Counted from the stretch's first letter, positions 1 through 6,278 are shown. The stretch: 9,145 nucleotides of DNA from Burkholderiales bacterium (GCA_016197345.1 JACPVY010000367.1:1-9145), one strand, 5' to 3'. The notes: generated by a model not told the origin, from the letters alone. Translations and numbers: made by a program.

Positions 1-371
1 GCGAAGGTGCAGAGCAAGATTTTGCTACTGCGCAAGCATGGTTTGCCAAGGCCGCCAGCCACCCAGAATTAAACGCGAGTACCAGTGAAGATATTTTTGC
101 CAATGGCGCAGCGGCACATTTTTGCTATGCCGAATTGCTGTATCTGCGCTTGCGCGAAGCCCAAAACAGTGAACCTGACGAGGTAGCGCTAATGGAGCAA
201 TGGCTGCTTTTTGCTGCAAATAAAAATTGTGCAGAAGCGCAGTACCGACTTGGAAATTGCTATGCCAAGGGGGAATTACTGGCGCAAGATTTGGCAAAGG
301 CGCGGCATTGGCTGCAACTGGCGGCGGGACAACATTATTCCGCTAGAAATTTACTGAAAGAATTGGCTTAG
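1..371 (+). CDS. Sel1-repeat protein, C-terminal part (5' end outside window)
   Basis: The reading frame is open from base 3 to the TAG at 369-371 with no internal stop, so this is the 3' end of a gene that begins before the window. The visible ~122 residues contain Sel1/TPR-like helical repeats: an AQAWFAKAA segment at the start, and later a full unit running from AEAQYRLGNCYAKGE to DLAKARHWLQLAA. Sel1 repeats are alpha-helical hairpins that usually act as protein-protein scaffolds. Between the repeats lies the block SEDIFANGAAAHFCYAELL, which recurs almost unchanged in the next gene (SEDMFENGSAAQYCYAELL), so the two are tandem paralogues. A 56-base gap separates them, and the next gene has its own Shine-Dalgarno. 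No partner or substrate can be named. An in-frame TTG at 135 could start a shorter protein, but similarity to the paralogue continues upstream of it. Confidence 0.85.
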   Translation, partial: EGAEQDFATAQAWFAKAASHPELNASTSEDIFANGAAAHFCYAELLYLRLREAQNSEPDEVALMEQWLLFAANKNCAEAQYRLGNCYAKGELLAQDLAKARHWLQLAAGQHYSARNLLKELA

Positions 372-415
372 GCTGGCATCAATTCACGCAAATACCTAAA
401 CCGTGCGTTCCAACG

Positions 416-420
416 AAGGA
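416..420 (+). promoter_or_regulatory. Shine-Dalgarno AAGGA for the Sel1-repeat gene at 428
   Basis: AAGGA lies 7 bases before the ATG at 428, which is near-optimal spacing. It supports this ATG over the in-frame ATG 11 codons later. The longer string AAGGATAAG also precedes the methyltransferase gene at 3636, at the same distance from its ATG. Confidence 0.7.
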
Positions 421-427
421 TAAGCAT

Positions 428-1822
428 ATGACCAGAACCGACTACCCTGCCGCCAATAGCATGGATTCAGTATGGTTTGCCGTCGATGAAGCGGGTGAAG
501 TGGCGCTGATGCAGACCAATGAGGTGGGGCCAGTGCCGACTAACATTCAGCGGGCTGGCAGTTTCGAGGATTTGTTTGAAGACTTAGAAAAAGATAGTGA
601 GGGCTGGCCTGTGTTTCCTATCTCTTACGATCCGTTTGTAGATGGCGATCACAATGAGATGTTGATCACAGCAATTGCTGCATTGAGTGCGGCAAAAAGA
701 GAAGCGTTGCAAGCTTTAGCCGTTATGCAGCATTTAAGCGAGCTAGATCGGAAAAAATTCGCTATTTGCAAAGAGGCCGTTGCCGAATACGGCTCTGCTA
801 TCGTGCTGCTGACAGATGCTCGTGCCAGTCTTGCTTTTTCCGGTGATATCGTTGCAGATTATTTTATCGGGGCCAGATTGGCTCTGGATAAGCCGCTCTA
901 TTTCATCCAATATTGCGACGATTTGATTGATTGCGTCCGCCTATGGCTACAGGGCCGCTTAGTCGCGATACGCCTACTCAAAGGTCAATTTGACTACGAC
1001 ACGCACTTGGCTACAACGACCGGGCTTTACGCTTATGAATCAGATTATGGGGTCCCAGAATGTAGTGGCGAGTCTGGAATTTGCCCTTTAATCAAGGCAC
1101 CAGAAGTCTACAAAAAAGCGGGTACACCCGACCATGCATTGAAAAAAATCCCAGAGGCGTTTCTCACAACACTGCGCAAAGAAAATTCGAATTACAGCAC
1201 CGACACAAAAAAACTCATCCAATTTCTGCGAGGCGTTCGCTTTGCCGAAACAAACACCATACAAATTGCCAATAGCGTCAATTGCTATGATTGGAACATG
1301 GATTTTTATGATCCTAAGCAAATTTCATCTGTGATGCGGCAAATCATGGCGATGGCCCATCAACCAGCAAGCGAAGCAAGAACTGCAGAAATCGCCCGTT
1401 GGCACAGTGCGGCTGAACAAGGGGATATTTTGGCGCAATACAGCCTTGGCTATTTGTATTGCGAAAGTTGGGAAAAAGATTTGCGTAAAGCAATCCACTG
1501 GTTTGAACGCGCGGCATTGCAAGCGGATGCAACGAACAGCGCTTCTGAAGACATGTTTGAAAATGGCTCAGCGGCGCAATACTGTTATGCGGAATTATTG
1601 CAGCAAAACTTAGCTGTTGAAGGTCAACCCGATCCTAATCAAATTACACAAATGCTGATGTGGTATGAAAAAGCCGCCGCTAAACGACAACCACATGCGC
1701 TCTATCGCCTCAGTGATTTTTATTCTGAAGGGAAGTACGTGGAAAAAGATTTGGAGCGCCACAAGCAATTGATAGCACAAGCATTTAGCGTCGCAGAGTA
1801 TACGCGCCCGGCAACTGAATAG
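428..1822 (+). CDS. Sel1-repeat protein with uncharacterised N-terminal region
   Basis: This is a complete 464-residue protein with no signal peptide or membrane segment visible, so it is probably cytoplasmic. Residues ~320-455 carry Sel1/TPR-like repeats: the unit from AEIARWHSAAEQGDILAQYS to RKAIHWFERAAL, then a second around MLMWYEKAAAKRQPHALYRL. The block SEDMFENGSAAQYCYAELL between them is shared with the preceding partial gene. Residues 1-319 match no domain I can name. They include a hydrophobic/acidic opening at ~13-37 (VWFAVDEAGEVALMQ, then GPVP) and a Y/G/P-rich stretch at ~199-241 beginning GLYAYESDYG. From memory, similar WFAVD and lYxYE blocks occur in uncharacterised proteobacterial and myxobacterial proteins; this is unverified. 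The likely role is as a binding or adaptor protein, inferred only from the repeats. The radical SAM gene follows after 81 bases on the same strand. Confidence 0.85.
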   Translation: MTRTDYPAANSMDSVWFAVDEAGEVALMQTNEVGPVPTNIQRAGSFEDLFEDLEKDSEGWPVFPISYDPFVDGDHNEMLITAIAALSAAKREALQALAVMQHLSELDRKKFAICKEAVAEYGSAIVLLTDARASLAFSGDIVADYFIGARLALDKPLYFIQYCDDLIDCVRLWLQGRLVAIRLLKGQFDYDTHLATTTGLYAYESDYGVPECSGESGICPLIKAPEVYKKAGTPDHALKKIPEAFLTTLRKENSNYSTDTKKLIQFLRGVRFAETNTIQIANSVNCYDWNMDFYDPKQISSVMRQIMAMAHQPASEARTAEIARWHSAAEQGDILAQYSLGYLYCESWEKDLRKAIHWFERAALQADATNSASEDMFENGSAAQYCYAELLQQNLAVEGQPDPNQITQMLMWYEKAAAKRQPHALYRLSDFYSEGKYVEKDLERHKQLIAQAFSVAEYTRPATE

Positions 1823-1903
1823 TGCAATCGAGCTGCCTCTCATGATGTGCAGAAGAATTGATCACTCCATGCATTTTGTAACGCCCACAAACAGAAAGCT
1901 ACC

Positions 1904-2725
1904 ATGCAAATCGAACGCCTCTCCATCGAACTCACCAACCGTTGCGATAAAGGCTGCGGTTTTTGCTATAACCATAGCCAACCCGAGGGCGATACGCTAT
2001 GGACAGTGCCGGAATTGCTCACCTTGATTGAAGATTGCCGACAGTACGATGTGCGCGCTGTGTCGTTTGGCGGCGGTGAGCCTTTGCAATATGCGGGGGT
2101 GTTTGAGTTATTGCTGGCATTGGAAGGCAAGATTTTTCGCTCGCTCACCAGCAATGGTTTGCTGCTATGTCAAGACACGTATTTCGAGCAATTGGTCGCG
2201 GCGCGGCCAGATAAAGTCCATCTCTCCATTCATAAGCCCGCCTCGCAAAGCGAAGTGACACGGGTGATTGAGACGGCGCTCAAGCTGCAAAATGCCGGGA
2301 TTACCAGCGGCGTGAATTTGTTGGTGGCGGCGGATCAATTGGCGGCGGCTAGCCACGCGGTCGAGCAATTGCACCAGCACGGCATTGATAATCGTCGCAT
2401 CGTGTATTTACCGCAGCGTGGTGGTAATACGCCGACACCGAAGGAAGTGGCGAAGGTAGCGAAAGAGCCGTTTCAAGCGATGAGTTGCTTAAACGCTTGT
2501 GGCAAAAGTCCACGCTTTTGTGCGATTTCGTGGGACAAAAGTGTGGCATGGTGTTCGTACACAGCCTCACGCCGCCCCTTGCCAGCCCTGAACTATGCTG
2601 GCGTGCTAGCGGCACTACAGGGGTTAGATATCATCCCCTGCGCCACCACGACACGCCCGCAAACTATTTCTTGGCAAAAGACTAGCGACGCTAGGCAAAC
2701 CACTCCACTAGATCATCAAGCGTAA
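1904..2725 (+). CDS. Radical SAM protein with C-terminal cysteine cluster
   Basis: This 273-residue protein has the radical SAM signature CxxxCxxC at C14, C18 and C21, which ligates a 4Fe-4S cluster that cleaves S-adenosylmethionine to a 5'-deoxyadenosyl radical. The SAM-contacting GGGEP motif is at 56-60, and strand/helix alternation consistent with a partial TIM barrel follows (LTSNG at 81-85, KVHLSIH at 104-110). A second set of cysteines, C195, C199, C206, C217 and C246, surrounds W210 and resembles an auxiliary-cluster region of the SPASM/twitch kind, although the spacing fits no subtype I can name. The substrate is unknown, and no RiPP-like precursor peptide is visible nearby. The start is chosen because the cluster motif sits at the usual distance from this ATG; the Shine-Dalgarno (AGAAAG) is weak. 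About 27 residues after C246 look polar and low in structure. The 3' end overlaps the convergent methyltransferase gene by 10 bases. Confidence 0.88.
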   Translation: MQIERLSIELTNRCDKGCGFCYNHSQPEGDTLWTVPELLTLIEDCRQYDVRAVSFGGGEPLQYAGVFELLLALEGKIFRSLTSNGLLLCQDTYFEQLVAARPDKVHLSIHKPASQSEVTRVIETALKLQNAGITSGVNLLVAADQLAAASHAVEQLHQHGIDNRRIVYLPQRGGNTPTPKEVAKVAKEPFQAMSCLNACGKSPRFCAISWDKSVAWCSYTASRRPLPALNYAGVLAALQGLDIIPCATTTRPQTISWQKTSDARQTTPLDHQA

Positions 2726-3636
2726 GCTTTTTGGCGGCCATAGCGTTGCTCTTGCGCATAGCTGACGTGGGCGCGCATGCTCGCTTGTAGCGAAGGTAAA
2801 GAACCGCCGCAACGGTATTGGAACGACAAATCGACGATATCGCTGACTTCGGCGCGGATCGGATGCGCGAGCGGCATCACCATATAATGGTTTAGCCAAT
2901 CGATGGTCGAAGAATTTTCTTTCACCACCGCCAAAATGTTTTTGGTGATAAAGCGAATCGCATTGATATTGCCAGCATGGGCAATTTCAAACTGCCCTGC
3001 CCATTGGATGTGCATGTCGCAGGTCTCGGTAAAATCGAGCAAGCTATAGACGACGGGATCGGCCATTTCTAGCGTTTGGGTCGCGAGCACGCCGGTTTCT
3101 TGAAATTGGATGATGGGCGCGAAATAACCTTCAAATTCATAGCCTTGCTGCAAAGGCTGGGCGGCCATTAACACGGCTTCCGGCAAAAAGCGCGGCAAAG
3201 GGCCACCAAATTTCGCTAGATAGCGCTGCTTAAATGATTCGATGACTTCGACTTGTTTTTCGCGCAGCATAGCGACATGTATCATTTCGCAAATGACGAC
3301 ATCGACTGGCTCGGGAGGCAAGTATTCAAAGGCATCAGCATGCACCACTTCCACTTTGTGGCCGTGACGATTTTGCGGTAACAAGCGTTTGGCTTCTTGC
3401 ACCATATCCGGGTTAAATTCGACGCACCACACTTTCTCTGCCTTTTGCGCCGCAAACCACGATAACACCCCCGTGCCCCCCCCCAATTCCAACACCTTCG
3501 CACCGGGGAAGACGGCATAGTCAATCGCTGCTTTGAAGTTTTGCATGCGATTTCTATCCATCAACATATTGTGATGGTAGTGTACGGGGATGAATTGCCC
3601 CAGATAGCAGCTCTCGATTTCTCGCTCATTCAACAT
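2716..3636 (-). CDS. PRMT-like class I SAM-dependent methyltransferase
   Basis: This 306-residue protein has the Rossmann SAM-binding motif I at 48-59 (VLELGGGTGVLS), an acidic ribose-binding position at E73 (CVEF) and D101 after the next strand. Residues 112-126 read VDVVICEMIHVAMLRE. E117 and E126 are nine residues apart, as in the double-E loop of protein arginine methyltransferases, where the two glutamates hold the substrate guanidinium. A later NHYMVMPL segment at 249-256 (H250) could correspond to the PRMT THW loop before the beta-barrel, and GGPLPRFLP at 144-152 to the PRMT GGxxxP element. It probably methylates a guanidine or amine on a protein or small molecule; the substrate is inferred from the loop only. 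AAGGA 7 bases before the ATG supports the start. Nine consecutive G in the coding strand encode part of motif I. It is transcribed away from the ankyrin gene behind a 317-base gap. Confidence 0.85.
   Translation of the reverse strand: MLNEREIESCYLGQFIPVHYHHNMLMDRNRMQNFKAAIDYAVFPGAKVLELGGGTGVLSWFAAQKAEKVWCVEFNPDMVQEAKRLLPQNRHGHKVEVVHADAFEYLPPEPVDVVICEMIHVAMLREKQVEVIESFKQRYLAKFGGPLPRFLPEAVLMAAQPLQQGYEFEGYFAPIIQFQETGVLATQTLEMADPVVYSLLDFTETCDMHIQWAGQFEIAHAGNINAIRFITKNILAVVKENSSTIDWLNHYMVMPLAHPIRAEVSDIVDLSFQYRCGGSLPSLQASMRAHVSYAQEQRYGRQKAYA
3476..3484 (-). repeat. Run of nine G (coding strand) inside the methyltransferase SAM motif
   Basis: Nine C on the plus strand equal nine G on the coding strand. 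They span the end of the L51 codon through most of G54 in ELGGGTG. Gain or loss of one base would shift the frame at about residue 53 of 306. In this assembly the run keeps the frame open. Confidence 0.9.
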
Positions 3637-3643
3637 GTTCTTA

Positions 3644-3648
3644 TCCTT
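3644..3648 (-). promoter_or_regulatory. Shine-Dalgarno AAGGA for the methyltransferase gene
   Basis: On the minus strand AAGGA is followed by 7 bases and then the ATG at 3636. It fixes the start and sits inside the string AAGGATAAG, which is also found before the Sel1 gene at 428. Confidence 0.7.
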
Positions 3649-3699
3649 TTATGCGCTAAATTGCGCGGTTTAGCTGCGAAGTGAGATGGCTTAGCGTGG

Positions 3700-3721
3700 T
3701 CGCTTTTGGCTCGCTTTTGGC
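3700..3721. repeat. Perfect 11-base tandem duplication
   Basis: TCGCTTTTGGC occurs twice head to tail (3700-3710 and 3711-3721) in the region upstream of the methyltransferase gene. It is probably a small replication-slippage duplication; it could change the spacing of any regulatory site there. Confidence 0.85.
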
Positions 3722-3875
3722 TGTACAGCATTGCAAGAAAGCCTAAGTGACGCTGTGGCTATTATCGCGTAGCGCAATAAATTCAAAGGGTGGAAGTGGC
3801 TGGCTAAAACCGCCTAATTCGCGGCTTATCGCGCCAAAAGAGTAGCAATTGGAATAGCAAAATGGCGCTGCTGTA

Positions 3876-3898
3876 GCGTGGGCACAAGTTACCCACGC
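3876..3898. repeat. GC-rich inverted repeat (possible transcript 3' hairpin)
   Basis: GCGTGGG (3876-3882) and CCCACGC (3892-3898) form a perfect 7-bp stem with a 9-base loop. On the minus strand it lies about 55 bases past the ankyrin stop, where a terminator would be expected. It is followed there by mixed sequence rather than a T tract, so an intrinsic terminator is not well supported. A transcript-end or processing hairpin is possible. Confidence 0.45.
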
Positions 3899-3953
3899 GT
3901 TTGTATGTCCGCAAACGGCGGCACTTGGAAACTACAGCATCAAGATGGGTAGA

Positions 3954-4832
3954 CTAATCTTTGCTGTTATCAAATTTTGCACCATGATTGGCGGGGGGAT
4001 TGGCGTTGCTACTGGTATTGGCAGGCACGGGCTTACCCTGCTTTTTGAGTTGGAAGAGCAAACCATCGGCGATATCTTGATGATTGCTTAACAAAGCCAT
4101 GTCGATTGCGGTTTGCCCACGATCATTTTTCAGCGTGGCATCGGCGCCCTCATCCAGCAAAAGTTTGGCGGTATAGATGTGACCACCATATGCCGCCATC
4201 ATGATAGGGGTGTTTTTGTTAGGCGCTTCGGCGTCGATATAGGCCGATGCATCGAGCAGGATTTGCACGACCTCGTTATTGCCAATAAAGGCTGCATAAT
4301 GAAGCGGCGCCCAACCAGGGCGGTTCACTTCGGCGCCATGGTCGATCAAGGTTTTAACGATATTGGCCGCGCCCTTATAGCTGGCAATCATCAGCGCGTT
4401 ATCGCCATTATTAGCTTTCGCTTCCAGATTGATTTTTTTAGACGCCAGCAATAGTTCCACCACCTTCCCCGCGTCTTCGCGTATCGCCAACATCAAGCAG
4501 GTTTCACCACGTTCGGGTTCGACTTGATTGGGGTCAAACGACTCTTGCAATAGCTGGGAAATGACTTCGCTATTATTGATTTTGCAGGCGCGGAAAAATT
4601 GCCCTAGTTCATCGCGCTTTTTTAGCACCAGATTGTCTTTTTCGCGCTGCTTCGCTTCCAAGCAAGACTGCTTTTGATAAGCGACCACATTTTTATCTTG
4701 CGCATCCGCAGCGCTCAAGGGCGCACAAGCTTGCGCGACCGAGGGCAATTGCGCAAAGGCTGACGGTGCCAAAAAGACCGCTACGGCAGTCAGCAAGAGC
4801 GTGCTCGATTTTGATAAAAATTGCTTAGGCAT
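3954..4832 (-). CDS. Exported ankyrin-repeat protein
   Basis: This 292-residue protein starts with a classical Sec signal peptide: basic residues K3 and K8, a hydrophobic core at ~11-22, and a likely cleavage after A27 in SAFA|QLP. The mature part is therefore expected in the periplasm or beyond. A Lys/Gln-rich linker (~45-78) precedes five to six ankyrin repeats at ~76-265, with typical pieces such as NALMIASYKGAANIVKTLID, APLHYAAFIGNNEVVQILLD and TPIMMAAYGGHIYTAKLLLD. Ankyrin repeats bind other proteins; no enzymatic domain is seen. The tail (~266-292) is polar and disordered-looking (Pro, Asn, Lys). Cysteines C36, C57, C83 and C112 could form disulfides in the periplasm. It lies 31 bases after tatD on the same strand and is probably the last gene of that operon. 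The Shine-Dalgarno is unclear, and the start is chosen from the signal peptide. Confidence 0.88.
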   Translation of the reverse strand: MPKQFLSKSSTLLLTAVAVFLAPSAFAQLPSVAQACAPLSAADAQDKNVVAYQKQSCLEAKQREKDNLVLKKRDELGQFFRACKINNSEVISQLLQESFDPNQVEPERGETCLMLAIREDAGKVVELLLASKKINLEAKANNGDNALMIASYKGAANIVKTLIDHGAEVNRPGWAPLHYAAFIGNNEVVQILLDASAYIDAEAPNKNTPIMMAAYGGHIYTAKLLLDEGADATLKNDRGQTAIDMALLSNHQDIADGLLFQLKKQGKPVPANTSSNANPPANHGAKFDNSKD

Positions 4833-4863
4833 GATGGAAGTTTGCTCTGTTTAGCGTCGCTAG

Positions 4864-5646
4864 TTATGGCACCGCATGCGGGAATAAGGTGAAAAAATTC
4901 TGCGTCGTTTGTCGCGCCACATCGGCCAGCGCAATCCCTTTTAAATCCGCTAAAAATTCGGCGACATGACAGACAAAACCCGGTTCGTTCATCTTGCCAC
5001 GGTGTGGCACGGGGGCGAGATAAGGCGAATCGGTTTCAATCAAGATACGCGAAATATCAATCTCACGCGCTACCGCTTGCAATTCTTTCGCACTTTTAAA
5101 GGTGACGATGCCTGAAAACGAGATATAAAAGCCCATCTCAACTGCCGCTTGCGCCACCTCTAGCGATTCTGTAAAGCAATGCATCACACCTGCGACACCG
5201 CCTTGATCGGTACTAGCGCCCTCTTCGCGCATGATGCGTAGCGTATCGGCACTGGCGCTACGGGTATGAATGATCAAGGGCTTTTTGCAGGCGCGGGAGG
5301 CGCGAATATGGGTGCGAAAGCGCTCGCGTTGCCATTCCAAATCGCCAGTGAGACGGTAGTAATCCAAGCCCGTTTCGCCTATCGCAATCACGCGTGGATG
5401 CTCGGCTAAGCGCAACAGCGTCTCGACATCGGGTTCTACCGTATCCGGGTAATCGGGATGCACGCCGACCGAGGCATAGATATGCGGATATTGTTCTGCC
5501 AACGCTAATACTTGCGGAAAATCGGGCAAATCCACCGAGACACAGAGCGCATGGGTCACCTTGTTGGCTTGCATCTTTTGCAGCAACTCCGGCATACGCT
5601 GGGCTAATTCGGGGAAATTGATATGGCAGTGAGAATCAATATACAT
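4864..5646 (-). CDS. ycfH: TatD-family metal-dependent hydrolase (YcfH type)
   Basis: This 260-residue protein has normal family length and all the metal-site signatures. They are DSHCH at 4-8 (H6 and H8), the GETGLDYY motif at 90-97 with E91, IIHTR with H127, MHCFT with H156, and ETDSPYLAPVPHRGK with D206. TatD proteins are TIM-barrel amidohydrolase-superfamily enzymes that bind two divalent metals and act as 3'-5' exonucleases or DNases; some also process D-aminoacyl-tRNA. Placement near holB and tmk matches E. coli ycfH rather than tatD, which sits beside the tat genes, so the YcfH subgroup is favoured by context. It lies 69 bases after the GNAT gene and 31 before the ankyrin gene. No strong Shine-Dalgarno precedes the ATG, but a start at MYIDSHCH is standard for the family. 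Confidence 0.95.
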   Translation of the reverse strand: MYIDSHCHINFPELAQRMPELLQKMQANKVTHALCVSVDLPDFPQVLALAEQYPHIYASVGVHPDYPDTVEPDVETLLRLAEHPRVIAIGETGLDYYRLTGDLEWQRERFRTHIRASRACKKPLIIHTRSASADTLRIMREEGASTDQGGVAGVMHCFTESLEVAQAAVEMGFYISFSGIVTFKSAKELQAVAREIDISRILIETDSPYLAPVPHRGKMNEPGFVCHVAEFLADLKGIALADVARQTTQNFFTLFPHAVP

Positions 5647-5715
5647 ACAGGCTTTTGCTATACAGGGATGGGGGGGACAATCTGCGGCGAATTGATTAAG
5701 CGAGAGCGAACAACG

Positions 5716-6246
5716 CTAAGTGCTAAATGCGCTCAGCTCAGGTTGACCGTCAATTTTTTTACCAACGATGATCAAATCGCGCGCTACGCCGTCTAAGATC
5801 GCCACTTCCGGCAAATGCGCCCAACGTGCGAAACCATAGACTTCAAACAAATTCAAGCTAGGCAAATTATGTCCAAAGATAAAGCCCAGCAGCGTGTGCA
5901 AGTGGAGCGCGGGTGCCGCCAAAATCGCTTGTTCTAGCAGATAGCGTCCCAAGCCTTTGCCACGCGCATTCGGCGCTAAGTAAATCGACAATTCGGCGGT
6001 GCCAGCATAGGCCGGGCGGCCATAAAAATTGGAAAACGAGAGCCAACCTAAGATCTCACCCGCCGCGTCCTCAACCACCCACAGCGGACGCTTCCCCGTT
6101 TGGTGGGCGGCGAACCACGGTAGGCGGTCGGCCACGCTAACTTCGCTGGTATCAGCGGTAACCATGCGCGAAGCGACGGTGGAATTATAGATTGCGACGA
6201 TGGCAGGCAAATCCTGCTCAAGTGCGAGGCGATGTTGATACGGCAT
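5716..6246 (-). CDS. GNAT-family N-acetyltransferase (PAT/MnaT-like)
   Basis: This 176-residue single-domain protein has the GNAT acetyl-CoA pyrophosphate loop at 95-100 (RGKGLG), preceded by the beta-4 strand AELSIYLAP and followed by the helix RYLLEQAIL. The N-terminal IYNSTVASR (19-27), the PWF motif at 43-45, the central LGWLSFSNFYGRPAYAGTAE (66-85) and the C-terminal N-x-x-S-L-N-L-F-E-x-Y-G-F (127-139) match the phosphinothricin acetyltransferase/MnaT branch. That branch acetylates the amino group of small amino-acid analogues such as phosphinothricin, methionine sulfone or methionine sulfoximine. The true substrate here is unknown. It lies 32 bases after pilZ and 69 before tatD, all in one direction, so it is probably co-transcribed. 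No clear Shine-Dalgarno is visible. The C-terminal ~20 residues are polar and probably variable. Confidence 0.88.
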   Translation of the reverse strand: MPYQHRLALEQDLPAIVAIYNSTVASRMVTADTSEVSVADRLPWFAAHQTGKRPLWVVEDAAGEILGWLSFSNFYGRPAYAGTAELSIYLAPNARGKGLGRYLLEQAILAAPALHLHTLLGFIFGHNLPSLNLFEVYGFARWAHLPEVAILDGVARDLIIVGKKIDGQPELSAFST

Positions 6247-6278
6247 TGAAATGATGGCGTGGCGGTGATTGATACTGG

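Larger units (their letters stand above)
3637..3953. other. 317-base intergenic region with no gene
   Basis: This lies between the ankyrin gene and the methyltransferase gene, both on the minus strand, and must hold the 3' end of one transcript and probably the promoter of the other. I see no convincing open frame, tRNA or other RNA gene. A GC-rich hairpin (3876-3898) and an 11-base tandem duplication (3700-3721) are described separately. On the minus strand a weak promoter-like pair, TTGAAT (3781-3786) and GATAAT (3761-3766), has only a 14-base spacer, so I do not call it a promoter. Confidence 0.6.

Noticed and set aside
385..405. CACG/CGTG inverted repeat between the two Sel1 genes as a terminator
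   Set aside because: The stem is only 4 bp and is followed by the Shine-Dalgarno of the next gene rather than a T tract.
416..427. AAGGATAAG shared before the Sel1 and methyltransferase genes as a common regulatory element
   Set aside because: Most of it is Shine-Dalgarno plus a few matching bases, and similarity does not extend further upstream.
1842..2027. Short plus-strand frame before the radical SAM gene as a possible modified-peptide precursor
   Set aside because: Two thirds of it overlaps the radical SAM gene in another frame, it has no leader/core pattern, and it has no good Shine-Dalgarno.
3661..3710. tRNA-like beginning (GCGCGGTTTAGCT) in the intergenic region
   Set aside because: There is no matching acceptor strand, anticodon stem or GGTTCRA T-arm downstream.
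4113..4454. 113-codon plus-strand frame
   Set aside because: It lies wholly antisense to the ankyrin repeats, its composition follows the opposite strand, and it shows no recognisable motif.
5647..5715. Promoter for tatD near a TATAGC hexamer, beside a run of seven G (5670-5676)
   Set aside because: The only -35-like hexamer is 12 bases away, too close for a sigma-70 promoter, and co-transcription with the GNAT gene is simpler.
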